This document shows positions 54,364-64,000 of a DNA stretch of 64,000 nt, piece by piece. The position numbers and the translations under genes are program-made. The stretch covers positions 43,558,136-43,622,135 of the forward strand of contig OY759220.1 of the NCBI GenBank assembly GCA_963662175.1. The letters run 5' to 3'. The notes under the pieces are model-generated. The model was not told the DNA's origin, did not search any database, and saw only the letters and a list, made by a program, of their open reading frames with translations. How positions within the stretch are numbered: position 1 is the first letter of the stretch; each line of letters begins with the position of its first letter. Source of the stretch: Aradus depressus (lineage: Eukaryota; Arthropoda; Insecta; Hemiptera; Aradidae).

Positions 54364-57300
54364 GTATGTTTTATTTGTATTTATTTATTTTTTTTCGTTT
54401 ATTTCCATCTTTAAATTTCTTCATTAAGGTTCAGTAATGCACCTAAGAGTGGCTGCTAGGGTATACCTTCCCACTGATTTAATTTATGAGATGTGAACAA
54501 AATCATTAAATATTTCTTATAGAATTCAGATCCCTAGAAGAAAAAAGTGACGTCTTCATAACTACACTTGTGAGCTAGAATTTCTCTATATATCGTACTA
54601 ATTCGGAATAGTTTCATTGTTTTTTTATTATTAATTTTTTATGATTCATAAACTATATACCTTAAGTTAATGGCTAGTTTCAAATAGTTTCCTTTTAAGA
54701 GATGGGTCAGTATACTCTACCTATTTTTTTAAATACTCTAGAGATGGTCATTTACTTGGTTTATTTCTGAAACGTGAGGTACCCAGCGCGTAGATTAATG
54801 TCCGAATGCTTTTCTGCGATCTGTGTCGATATAGTGGAAAGACAATTAAATAAATAAAAACAAAGAAGTTGTTTAACTTTTATATTGTCTTAATTCCAGA
54901 TGATGAACCCGCGATCTTGGTTGCTTAGGATATTTTGTTCTATCTAGTATAAAAGTTTAGGTAATTTTAAATTATCTAAAGACCTTTCTCAATAAATATA
55001 ATAATATTACATATACAATGTCAGTTATATTTTATTGGTTTTGCATTGTCAAAATGCAATCGTTGTGATTTTGAATATTGTTTCTTAGATTCAGCCTCAC
55101 CCTTTAAGCAGTAATAATGTTTGGGTCATGTTTTCAGGCCCTGTCGCTGATTACTGTGATAGTGGGTTCGCCCAACAGCAGTAGCGACATAGTTCTTCAC
55201 ACCCAGAGCCCCGTCATCGCCGAGAAAGAACCTGCCATTGCGGTCTTCCCAAGGCCCAAAACAACTCCCATAACTCCTGGATCCCCATTCTGGGCCAATT
55301 ATTGTAAAGGTGTTATCCAGTTATTTCCAGGTATGCTTTTAGTAAATAAATTTAAGCATAGACAAAGTAAAGAAATAACATAAACTTTTTTTTTGAAATA
55401 TTGTTAACTATTGTCAATAGACAATATTAAAAAGAAGAAGTTATTTTTATTTATTTATTACAAGTTTCCACAGTATGTTCTTCTTTCTCAACATCGAAGA
55501 ACAAATTTACCAATCTGTGAAATTAAATAGGCCAGAGATAGATCTATGATAATTATTATTTCCGATAGACCATAAAATGATAATTGAGTATATCATACAA
55601 TTTTGTACATCAAAATCGCTTATCATATATATAAAGCTGAAAATGTCTGTGCGTTGTACCGCTATAACTCACGAACGGCTTCATGGATTTGATTAATTTT
55701 TTTTTTAATTTGTTTGTCATCGTCTGTGGAAGGTTATAGGCGTATTAGTACCTCAATATCTGGTCCATCCCAGCATCCACCCACGCAATCTTTGTAACTC
55801 AAAAACCACTGCAATGATTAATGAGGAATCTTTTTGAATAGATAAGTTTTATCTACCGGAAGATTAAGGTCTATGTTTTAATCAACCCCTGGTCCATCCC
55901 AGCATCCACTCACGCAATCTTTGTAACTCGAAAACCATTGCAACGATTAATGAGAAATCTTTTTGAATAAATTAGTTTTAGCTCCAAAGCTAGCGTTACT
56001 ACAGTTGAAGGACTATAAGCCTTATTCCGTATGAATAATTGAAAATTATAACATCATGAATGTACTGTCGAGGAACTGAATAGCCTTATAGGAGATATTG
56101 GGAGAAAAGTCAAAGTTCCCCGGGCAACGCCGGGTATTACTGCTAGTAAGTTATATAGATCAACTGATAATAAATCTTAGAATACAAACTACATGAAAAT
56201 AAAATAAATAATACAACAGATTCCTAATATTGACAGAAGCAAAAAACATTTTCAGACAAATTACTGGACATTGTTTTTGTTTTTGCCTCCTAAATAATAT
56301 TATCCTGGGTCAACCTATATTTAGTGCTTGAAGTTTTACTCACTTCATGTTTCATTAACCTAATTCTTTTGGGTTGTGTAAGATTCTGAATTTATATATA
56401 ATATCTTTATCACAGCTCTACATTTCTCAATATATAAATATTTTACCTACAATTAATAAAAATAACATCATAAGATGTTCGTCAGTAATTACAAATTATA
56501 TTTCAGTTTGACGTAACTTTTAATTTAATTTTATGGAACCACTTGTCTTCGTTCTGGATGTTGCTGTATTAACGTAATTCTTGTTCAGTTGTTGTTTGCA
56601 GTTGAGGTTCCAGGGTTCAATGCAGTTATCGTGTCATCAGTACCGATAGGGGCTGGACTCTCCAGTAGTGCAGCTCTGGAGGTAGCCACGTACACATTCC
56701 TGGAGGCGCTCACTGGAAACAAAACACAGGAGTAAGTTGACATTTTTGAAAGACAAAAAAAGCATATTGGTTTCTTGGCACACACTTGATTTAAAATTCG
56801 CTAATTGTATTTCACTGAATATAAGCTGGAGGGCGCCAGTAGCTCAGTGGAATGCGTGCTTGCTTACTGAGCTAAAGATAGCGTAACCCGGCCGAAGTCC
56901 TTAGTTTATTTTATCTGGGAGGTAAAATAAACTTAAACACGCCGTCCTTCGGATGGAACGTTTAAGCGATGGTCCCGAGCCTGTACGATGTCAGGTACTC
57001 GTTAAAGACTCCCATAGTAGAGTCGAGCTCATGTCCACCAGAGTGAAAGAGCGCTCTGGTAGTATGCGATATGACCTTGTAGTTAAAGCCCGGGCATGAG
57101 TCGTAATAACTAACTCTACAAATAGGAGCCCTGACCAGAGCAGTATTCAGCTATAAGGCTGATGAGAGGCCTGCCTAAAGTTGTGTTAGCAGTCGCTCAC
57201 ACCCTCCAACGTACCATCCAAATCCTCTTCACATTCTGCCAAATATGTATTTGGATTACAGATGCCCTCTATTGGAATTTTACGATGTGACATGGCCAAT

Positions 57301-60300
57301 TTTTGTACAGTAGTAATTAAATGATTCGCCATTTAAATATTGGGTTAGCAAGAAAACGTCTATTAAATCATTTGAACATCATACTATGTTTTTGTCGGCA
57401 GTGAAAAAATATCAGGCTCAATACGTGGTTAGCAAACAAACTAAATTTATTAGCAAGTAAACTCTTTAGTCAGATTAATATTTATGCGTATGCAAAATAA
57501 ATAGTCATGATACAAAGTTATTACTTGGTCAGCAGGATTAAGAAATTGATCAGCAACAAAATAATATCCCTTAGCTATAATATTTATGTATTTGCATATT
57601 AAAATCATGGTCAACTGACAAATTAAAATGAGCTATTATATTTCATTGAAGTGCGATTTTATTTTAAAAAATTGCAATGTTGGGTTAAAGTGGGCGGAAC
57701 TATTAGACGTTAGCCACAGAGCCCTCGACAGCAGCGCTAGAGGATTCTTATCGAAGATAGAACTTCAAATCTATTTATCATAATGTGCATAAAGTGATAT
57801 CTGAATACAAAATAGAATGTGTTTGTAGTTTGTGTTCCAGTTTTAGTTTTTTTTTTCTTTTACCCTACTTAATTGTGTGCTTTGAATGAGAGCAAATTTT
57901 TTTTAAAAAACTGGCGCAGTCAACTAAATAGCGTTCTATCTCCTGCTAACTTAGGTAAGATAAATAAAATAAATTTTACAGCTTGCCAAAATTTTATTAA
58001 ATCTGACTTACAATTTGCCTCTTACTTATATTGCTGCAAATGTATTTATTTAGCTATATAAATAACTTTAGAGCTGAATAATATGACATTATTTGCTGTT
58101 GAATCTTGTTCTACTTGCTGACCACAAGTGGCGGCTCAACTCACTATATTTGCCGACAGAAAACATTTTAGAGCTGACCAAAACCTCAATATTGTGCTAA
58201 CCATTCAAATGATAGCCATTTTTGAAAATGGTTTATTACTTACCAATTTTAAATGTATTGTTTTTAAATTGAAATTATTATTTTCAGTTTGAAGCAGAAA
58301 GCGGTGATTTGCCAAAAAGCGGAACATGACTTCGCTAAGGTTCCCTGTGGCATTATGGATCAGTACATCTCTGTTATGGGCCAAAAAAATCATGCTCTTC
58401 TTTTGGATTGCAGGTAAACATTCTCAGAAATTATCTTTCACAATAATAATAATATAATGTTTAGTCATCTTAAAATAAGGAGGATGAGGTGTATATCAGG
58501 AAGGTCGTAATACTCTGACATTTGTACATATATCTGATAAGATTCTGAACTATTTCAGATTTTTTTTTAACCAGCAAAACTTTTTTATCAAAATCTCTAT
58601 ACAGTATTGTTCATTAAACCTAAAGCTGCGTTTACACTAGCGAAACTCCCTCGCGCGAAATAATTTCGCGAGGGAATAGCGCTAGTGTAGACGTGCCTCC
58701 ACCCCTGAGTAATTGCGGGATGAGGGCCCTCGCTGCGAGCCGGGGCTCAGACGGTTTTTGTCCGCGCATCAAGGGGTTTCGCACGTCGAGTTTCGCTTAG
58801 TGTAAACGTGGTCGCCGTAGTTGCGCGAGGGATGAATCAACAACAGTGCTTGCAGCTCATCGAGCTCTACAAAAATAGAGATTTTATGTGGAATCCAAAA
58901 AACAAAAACTATTTGAACTGAAGGCGGGTCGTCCTACTCGCGCAATTTTTCGCTCTGAATTGCGCTCTGTTTTGGGTAGTGCGAAATTTCACTCGAAGCG
59001 AGTAACTTTCGCCCGAGGGAGTTTCGCTAGTGTAAACGCAGCTTAAAAAAGAAGCACTGTTCAAAACTCCATCTCGACTTTCGGGGAAACAAACATTGCA
59101 TACATAAAGACTATACATGTATCGACTATTTCCTCCCGAACTGACATCTGATTTCCTGATATAAATACAATTATCCATTAATAATCCATACAATATGGAT
59201 ACTGTATGATTTTTTCAATTTTAAAGTACATGAAAAGTTAAGCCTATAACAATTTTCAACATTTTGATATCGCCTAAATTGGCCGATGTATATATTTTTA
59301 AGGTCGTTTTTTAAACAAAATAAGTTAGGTTAGGTTTTATGACTCATGCCCGGGCTTTAACTACGAGGTCATATCGCCTACTACCAGAGCGCTCTTTCGT
59401 CACTCTGGTGGACATGAGCCCGACTCTACTGTGGGAGTCCTAAATTTTGCCTACCCTAAATTTTTATTCATCTAGGGTAGGGGTCTTTAACGAGTACCTG
59501 ACATCGTACAGGCTCGGGACCATCGCTTAACGTCCCATCCGAAGGACGGCGTCCTTAAGTTTATTTTACCTCCCATATAAAATAAACTAAGGGCTTCGGT
59601 CGGGTTAGGAACCCACGATCTTGAGCTCAGAAGTCAAGCACGCTTACCACTGAGCTACCGGCGCCCTCAACAAAATAAGTGATGTACTTTGTGACATAAA
59701 AGCAATTCATATGCTGAAAAAAGTTTCAATTCATATAAGTAAAATAATTGATGGAATTTCTTGTTTTGTTGTTATTTTACCCTAATAGACACAACTAAAT
59801 CGAATATAGATAAATAGATTCACTATTTATTTTATACACAAGAATAAGTAATGTGTACTTCCTGTCAACCATTGCTTTAGTTTGGGCTGATATTGTTGGC
59901 TTGATGTGACAAACTAAATCAAAGGTGATAACGTGTTGTCTGATAAAGCGATACCTCTGTTGTTATCAGCTATCCCACAATTTATTTACTATTTGGCAAA
60001 CACCGAATGAGTGGGCATAAAAGACCGACAAACTACGGGAATAGCGAGCACCCGAATGTTTGTGCTCGGCCTAGGGCGAGCACAGGCGAGCGACTCATCC
60101 ACACTACTGGGAGTTCGCCTAACATTTGCTTGGTATTTGACAAACACCGCATGTCTGGAGCCGGCTTAACAGTTTCTTATAGAAAGATCATTTTATAGTT
60201 CGTAATATTGATATTTTAGTTAAATTGACTACAACGGTAAATATTATCGAAAACAGCTGACATCATAGATAAAGAAGTGTGTAGTTGTGTGTGCGTGAGC

Positions 60301-62639
60301 AACCGTTCGATACACACATACACTTACTCATGCACATCCACGAGACTTACGCTCTGTCGGTCTGACACAGCCCCTACCGAGAGTTAAGATGTTTACACAT
60401 CAATAACTTAGGTGTGCAATACATTCTGCTGTTTGCAAAAACTGAGCTGAGTCAGGCATATCTGTATAAAAAACTCAGTTAATGTTTTAATAATTATCAT
60501 TAACTTCTCACCTTGTATGTTCTTTATGAATATATTAATACTTTAAATAGATTTCAATTGAATTCAATGGATTTTTTCTAGCCTTTTTGTAGACAACAAC
60601 AGCTGTTTTTGCACAAAATTCTTTTTACTATGTGTTCTTTGTATGTTGAAGAATATTTTATTTTAAAAAAGTCGAAGTTTGTACATGTTCGATGGTAAAC
60701 CGAAAAGGGCTTCGCCCGGATTTTTACATTTGAAATAGAAAAATTATATTTTGCGAGAGAATTTTGTCTCTCAATTGATTTCAATGGGGATTTCGTTTTT
60801 CGGTGATTATTCCACCGTGGTATGTTCGATTTCAGATTTTTTCAGTAGTAAACCATCGTCACCGTGGCCACTACCATCGTGGCAAATTTCAATGTGATCA
60901 GTAAAGGGGTTTAGGAGGAGTACGAGTACAACGAAATACATGAGTCGCCTAAGAAAGAGCTTCGTAAACTGAGCTCAACAAAAAATTTGTTTAACTTATA
61001 TATTGTCTAATTGCACAAAAATATATACATAAAGTGTACTGGGCTCGGTTTACGTCATCGTTAGCACAAAGTTCAAAAGGCACTTTTGATGCGGACAATG
61101 ACGTAAGCCGAAACCGGTACACTAATATGTATGTATTTTTGTGGAATTAGACAAAATATAAAAATTAAACGAGTTCTTTGTTATTTATTTGACTTTAACT
61201 AACACGACAGAGGAACCTGCTCATGGTACGAGTATATCTTACCTGTGCCACGTCACCAAGTATTACAGCAAAAGCACTAATAGCGAAATTACTTCTTCGC
61301 TGTTTGTCATAAACATATAACTACAAATAATCATACCCAGAATAATAATTTAGAATGTTGCAGACTGGTTGAAAGCTTTTCTATTGCCTCCACAATCTGT
61401 TTCCATGTCAGTTTTTGATGAGGTCCTCAACTGGTTGTCAACCTCTCGTTTATTATTATGTTTTCTAAATTTCATTTGTATTTGTCTATGATAAATGTTG
61501 TTTCAGGAGTCTAGAAGCTAAACAGATCCCTTTGAATATGAACGGCAAATGTTTCCTCATCACCAATTCCAACGTGAAACACAATCTGGTCGGCTCTGAG
61601 TATCAGACCAGAAGAAAACAGTGTTACCAACTTGCAGCCTGCGTTTTGAAACAGGATTCTTTACGAGATGTTGACTTTAACGCTTTGTGCAGTAAGTTGT
61701 GCTGATTAGTTTTACTAAAAAAAAAAAATGAACAGTAGAAAGGAAAAGCGATGAGACAGACTTTTTGTGAACATGTTCGTTGTGGAGGGTACCAAAACGT
61801 TGTTATGGGATGTACGCGCCGCGTATGCAGTTCTTTCAATCCAAAGTCCTAACAACAATTGTCGATGTCAAAGTTACTAATATCATGCTCTATAATGAGC
61901 TTAAAATTCATTTTGTCAGCAATCTCATCAAGTCCCGTTTCCTAAACTTTCATTCAAAACTTTTCTTCTATAAAAATTTTAATGCCCAATCTTTGTCAGC
62001 CCATTCCCGACAATCCTCCCCGAAGATTGAGGCGGTGCCGACCAAGAGACATGTTACATTAAAGTGTAGATATTTTTTAGGGAGTGCTGCCATTAGCCAC
62101 TTTCTCTCCTCATGTATTCATTCACATTCAGCTCTTCCTATTTCTCTCGTTCTGCCACCACTGCAGGTCAGAAGCTGGCAGAGCGAGGTTGCATGGGGTT
62201 CACCCAGGCTAAATGGGAGGAATGATGATGGCCGCATCGCGAGCTCAATTTGATATCCTTTTATATACCATGTAATCAGATTTCTTACCCCCAGAACAAT
62301 TATCGTTTTTTATTCAATAAAAATGTTCATGTTCATTTTTTGTCCCTTGGATAAGTAATTGTTATACTTCCAGCTGGTGCGGCACGGGACATTCCACGTT
62401 GCGCCAGTTTACTTTTGATGGCGACATTTTTGTTGTACGTATCAGTCAAATATTTAATTATTAATTGTTTTTGTTTTTATTTTGCCAGGGATTCAGTATA
62501 AGGTGGATGACGTGATTTTCAAGAGAGCTCGTCATGTGGTTGGTGAAATTCAAAGGACAACCGAAGCAGCTTTTGCTCTAGAGAACAACAATTTCAAAAA
62601 GTTTGGCATTCTTATGTTAGCTAGCCACTATTCTCTCAA
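54184..62639 (+). CDS. Galk: galactokinase, six exons visible, 3' end outside the window
   Basis: Phosphorylates galactose to galactose-1-phosphate with ATP in the cytosol, the first committed step of the Leloir pathway; a GHMP-family kinase. Exons: 54184-54363, 55138-55330, 56602-56731, 58288-58413, 61507-61691, 62489-62639 (321 codons plus 2 nt of about 390 expected). All introns are GT-AG and all phases fit. Visible motifs: galactokinase signature [15 protein letters not shown] (41-55, with R42), ATP-binding motif [14 protein letters not shown] (138-151) and the catalytic-base region [12 protein letters not shown] (D192). The third GHMP motif (GGGFGG) must lie to the right. Spacing between SLRDV and RARHVVGEI equals that of human GALK1, which favours GALK1-type over GalNAc kinase. 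The introns are rich in mobile elements but no exon is interrupted. Confidence 0.95.
55138..55330 (+). CDS. Galk: galactokinase exon 2
   Basis: Acceptor TTTTCAG at 55131-55137. The exon encodes [13 protein letters not shown] through [14 protein letters not shown]. It ends in phase 1 before GTATGC. Confidence 0.94.
55623..56146 (+). mobile_element. Helitron-like element in galactokinase intron 2
   Basis: 5' TCATATATATAAAGCTGAAA, 3' hairpin CCCCGGGCAACGCCGGG and TATTACTGCTAG. The flanks are A (55622) and T (56147). Inside there is a tandem duplication: 'CTGGTCCATCCCAGCATCCA' occurs near 55761 and 55889. It has no ORF. Confidence 0.85.
56602..56731 (+). CDS. Galk: galactokinase exon 3
   Basis: Acceptor TGTTTGCAG. 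Encodes [12 protein letters not shown] and the [12 protein letters not shown]-binding motif. Donor GTAAGT at 56732, phase 2. Confidence 0.94.
56829..57113 (+). repeat. SINE in galactokinase intron 3
   Basis: Head GAGGGCGCCAGTAGCTCAGT with one change, B box partly deleted (GATAGCGTAACCCGGCC), body with a block missing, end 'GGGCATGAGTCGTAATAACT'. No clear duplication is seen. It has the same orientation as the gene. Confidence 0.9.
57114..58287. other. rest of galactokinase intron 3
   Basis: AT-rich intronic DNA, no gene or clear repeat seen. 'TTAGC', 'GTCAGC' and 'GATCAGCA' words recur loosely between 57320 and 58200. Confidence 0.5.
58288..58413 (+). CDS. Galk: galactokinase exon 4
   Basis: Acceptor TTATTTTCAG. 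Encodes [15 protein letters not shown] and [12 protein letters not shown] with the catalytic Asp. Donor GTAAAC at 58414, phase 2. Confidence 0.94.
58624..59043 (+). mobile_element. PIF/Harbinger-like MITE in galactokinase intron 4
   Basis: Ends AGCTGCGTTTACACTAGCGA (left) and the same inverted on the right, with about 30 bp matching. They are flanked by TAA on both sides (58621-58623, 59044-59046), the 3-bp TWA duplication expected of PIF/Harbinger. It is GC-rich for the region, has several CTCGCGCGA-type inverted blocks, and carries a MADF-like fragment. Confidence 0.85.
58832..58921 (+). pseudogene. MADF-domain start inside the Harbinger-like MITE
   Basis: A 29-codon frame encodes [20 protein letters not shown], the first helix of a MADF (Myb/SANT-like) domain, then stops at 58919-58921. 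Autonomous Harbinger elements carry a second Myb/SANT-type gene beside the transposase. This is probably its truncated 5' end kept in a deletion derivative. Confidence 0.65.
59325..59668 (-). repeat. tRNA-derived SINE in galactokinase intron 4, with TSD
   Basis: Full-length copy. The left end has TTAGGTTAGG and the right end has the tRNA-like head. It is flanked by AACAAAATAAG (59314-59324 and 59669-59679). It is antisense to the gene. Confidence 0.95.
59680..60970. other. middle of galactokinase intron 4
   Basis: No exon seen. At 59990-60155 a GC-richer patch has repeated motifs 'GGCAAACACCGAATG', 'GACAAACACCGCATG' and GGCGAGC-type words, probably a small unclassified MITE. Confidence 0.4.
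60975..61195. repeat. inverted pair of Penelope-like ends
   Basis: Arms of about 105 bp face each other around 61080. Outer parts 'ATTGTCTAATTGCACAAAAA' and 'TTTTTGTGGAATTAGACAAA' match in inverse, as do 'GTGTACTGGGCTCGGTTTAC' and 'GTAAGCCGAAACCGGTACAC'. The layout resembles the 3.9-5.1-kb family (TATTGTCTAATTTCAC) with a different core. No coding sequence is present. Confidence 0.5.
61507..61691 (+). CDS. Galk: galactokinase exon 5
   Basis: Acceptor TTGTTTCAG. Encodes [35 protein letters not shown] and the [10 protein letters not shown] end. Donor GTAAGT at 61692, phase 1. Confidence 0.94.
61692..62488. other. galactokinase intron 5
   Basis: No repeat recognised. An open frame at 61780-62253 has no domain. 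A good acceptor at 62157-62166 (CACTGCAG) could start a cryptic exon that reads 18 codons in phase before TGA at 62223-62225. Confidence 0.45.
62489..62639 (+). CDS. Galk: galactokinase exon 6
   Basis: Acceptor TTTTGCCAG. Encodes [20 protein letters not shown] and [12 protein letters not shown]. Donor GTAAGA at 62640, phase 2. The next exon is not in the window. Confidence 0.93.
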
Positions 62640-62691
62640 GTAAGATAATAAATACTCTATTTTTATTTACTTGTTTTAAATAAGTTATTTT

Positions 62692-63125
62692 CAATAAGCA
62701 TGGACGTATGTCCACGAGGCACACAGCCCTTCAATAAGCATGGACGTATGTCCACGAGGCACACAGCCCTTCAATAAGCATGGACGTATGTCCACGAGGC
62801 ACACAGCCCTTCAATAAGCATGGACGTATGTCCACGAGGCACACAGCCCTTCAATAAGCATGAACGCATGTCCACGAGGCACACAGCCCTTCAATAAGCA
62901 TGGACGTATGTCCACGAGGCACACAGCCCTTCAATAAGCATGGACGTATGTCCACGAGGCACACAGCCCTTCAATAAGCATGGACGTATGTCCACGAGGC
63001 ACACAGCCCTTCAATAAGCATGAACGCATGTCCACGAGGCACACACCCCTCCAATAAGCATAGACGGAGCTCCATGAGGCACACACCCCTCCAATAAGCA
63101 CGGAAGCATGTCCATGAGGCACACA
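62692..63125. repeat. 40-bp minisatellite, first block, in galactokinase intron 6
   Basis: The unit TTCAATAAGCATGGACGTAT plus GTCCACGAGGCACACAGCCC repeats about 10.8 times. The first units are nearly identical. The last two are diverged (CATAGACGGAGCTCC; CACGGAAGCATGTCC). Confidence 0.95.
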
Positions 63126-63208
63126 GCTATCCACCATTTATTCATTTATACTTCACCAGCTATACGAAGTATATGGGAAATTATCTAATCTGTCAAAAAT
63201 TCGATGCA
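63126..63208 (-). repeat. family A tail between minisatellite blocks
   Basis: 'ATACTTCACCAGCTATACGA' and 'AAAAATTCGATGCAG' are the family A 3' end on the minus strand, repeated at 63772-63850. Confidence 0.85.
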
Positions 63209-63771
63209 GCCCTTCAATAAGCATGAACGCATGTCCACGAGGCACACAGCCCTTCAATAAGCATGAACGCATGTCCACGAGGCACACAGCCCTTCAATAA
63301 GCATGAACGCATGTCCACGAGGCACACAGCCCTTCAATAAGCATGAACGCATGTCCACGAGGCACACAGCTCTCCAATAAGCATGGACGCAGGTCCACGA
63401 GGCACACAGCCCTTCAATAAGCATGGACGTATGTCCACGAGGCACACAGCCCTTCAATAAGTATGAACGCATGTCCACGAGGCACACAGCTCTCCAATAA
63501 GCATGGACGCAGGTCCACGAGGCACACAGCCCTTCAATAAGCATGGACACATGTCCACGAGGCACACAGCCCTTCAATAAGCATGAACGCATGTCCATGA
63601 GGCTCACAGCCCTCTAATAAGCATGGACGCATGTCCACGGGGCACACAGCCCTTCAATAAGCATGAACGCATGTCCACGAGGCACACACCCCTCCAATAA
63701 GCATAGACGGAGGTCCATGAGGCACACACCCCTCCAATAAGCACGGAAGCATGTCCATGAGGCACACAGCT
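63209..63771. repeat. 40-bp minisatellite, second block
   Basis: About 14 units of the same repeat with more variants (GAACGC, GGACGCAGG, GGACACATG). The last two units copy the diverged pair at the end of block one. Confidence 0.95.
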
Positions 63772-64000
63772 ATCCACCATTTATTCATTTATACTTCACC
63801 AGCTATACGAAGTATATGGGAAATTATCTAATCTGTCAAAAATTCGATGTAGAGTTTTCAACGGAATTTCATGTTTTCCGAACTCCAGATTCCAAATATT
63901 ACAAAAAGTTTGTGTATCTCTGATTACGATAACTCCCCAGAATGAATGTATTTTATATGTGAATCCAGAAACCTATACCGATGACATATTGATTTTAAGC
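63772..64000 (-). repeat. family A copy, minus strand, cut by window edge
   Basis: It continues from the tail into the body: 'GAGTTTTCAACGGAATTTCA', 'TGTTTTCCGAACTCCAGATT' and 'GATAACTCCCCAGAATGAAT'. It shows that the minisatellite sits directly beside a family A 3' end. Confidence 0.85.

Noticed and set aside
62931..63607. Minus-strand ORFs in the 40-bp repeat (repeating LIEGLCASW)
   Set aside because: Period artefact of a minisatellite inside an intron; no start context or domain.

Overview
The window looks like nuclear DNA of an insect: AT-rich, very gene-poor and full of transposable elements. One host gene is recognisable, split into short exons with GT-AG introns. A tRNA-derived SINE is scattered through the whole window and ends in (CCTAA)n/(TTAGG)n, the insect telomere motif. 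Insect is inferred from the repeat types; a hemipteran is possible, but nothing here proves the order.

Layout. 1-1 kb: 34-bp and 60-bp minisatellites. 1.5-26 kb: no convincing host gene, only interspersed repeats. These are an abundant unclassified repeat of about 450 bp (called 'family A' here), SINE copies, a foldback element, Penelope-like ends with a possible hammerhead ribozyme fold, two hAT-like elements, a Tigger/pogo-like MITE and several minisatellites. 27.0-30.5 kb: a complex tandem array built from SINE-body segments and a protein-like module ('module R'). 30.5-34 kb: Helitron-like elements. 34-46 kb: more foldback, SINE and family A copies, a decayed transposon-type protein gene, a TIR element carrying a jockey-type reverse transcriptase tail, and a truncated piggyBac.

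45.75-53.5 kb is a three-level nest. A Helitron-like element (minus strand, A^T target) holds a decayed piggyBac (TTAA target, matching TIRs). That piggyBac holds an almost complete I-clade LINE of about 6.15 kb with a 13-bp target duplication. The LINE has ORF1 (three zinc knuckles), an unexplained 185-codon open frame, and ORF2 (endonuclease, reverse transcriptase, RNase H, C-terminal zinc motif) with all visible catalytic residues intact.

54.18 kb to the right edge is a galactokinase gene on the plus strand. Six exons are visible (321 codons plus 2 nt); the last part, including the third GHMP motif, lies beyond the window. Its introns carry a Helitron-like element, two SINEs, a PIF/Harbinger-like MITE with a MADF fragment, a Penelope-like inverted repeat and, in the last visible intron, a large 40-bp minisatellite. 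Galactokinase phosphorylates galactose in the Leloir pathway. The remaining features are mobile DNA and its debris, and their nesting gives a relative insertion order.
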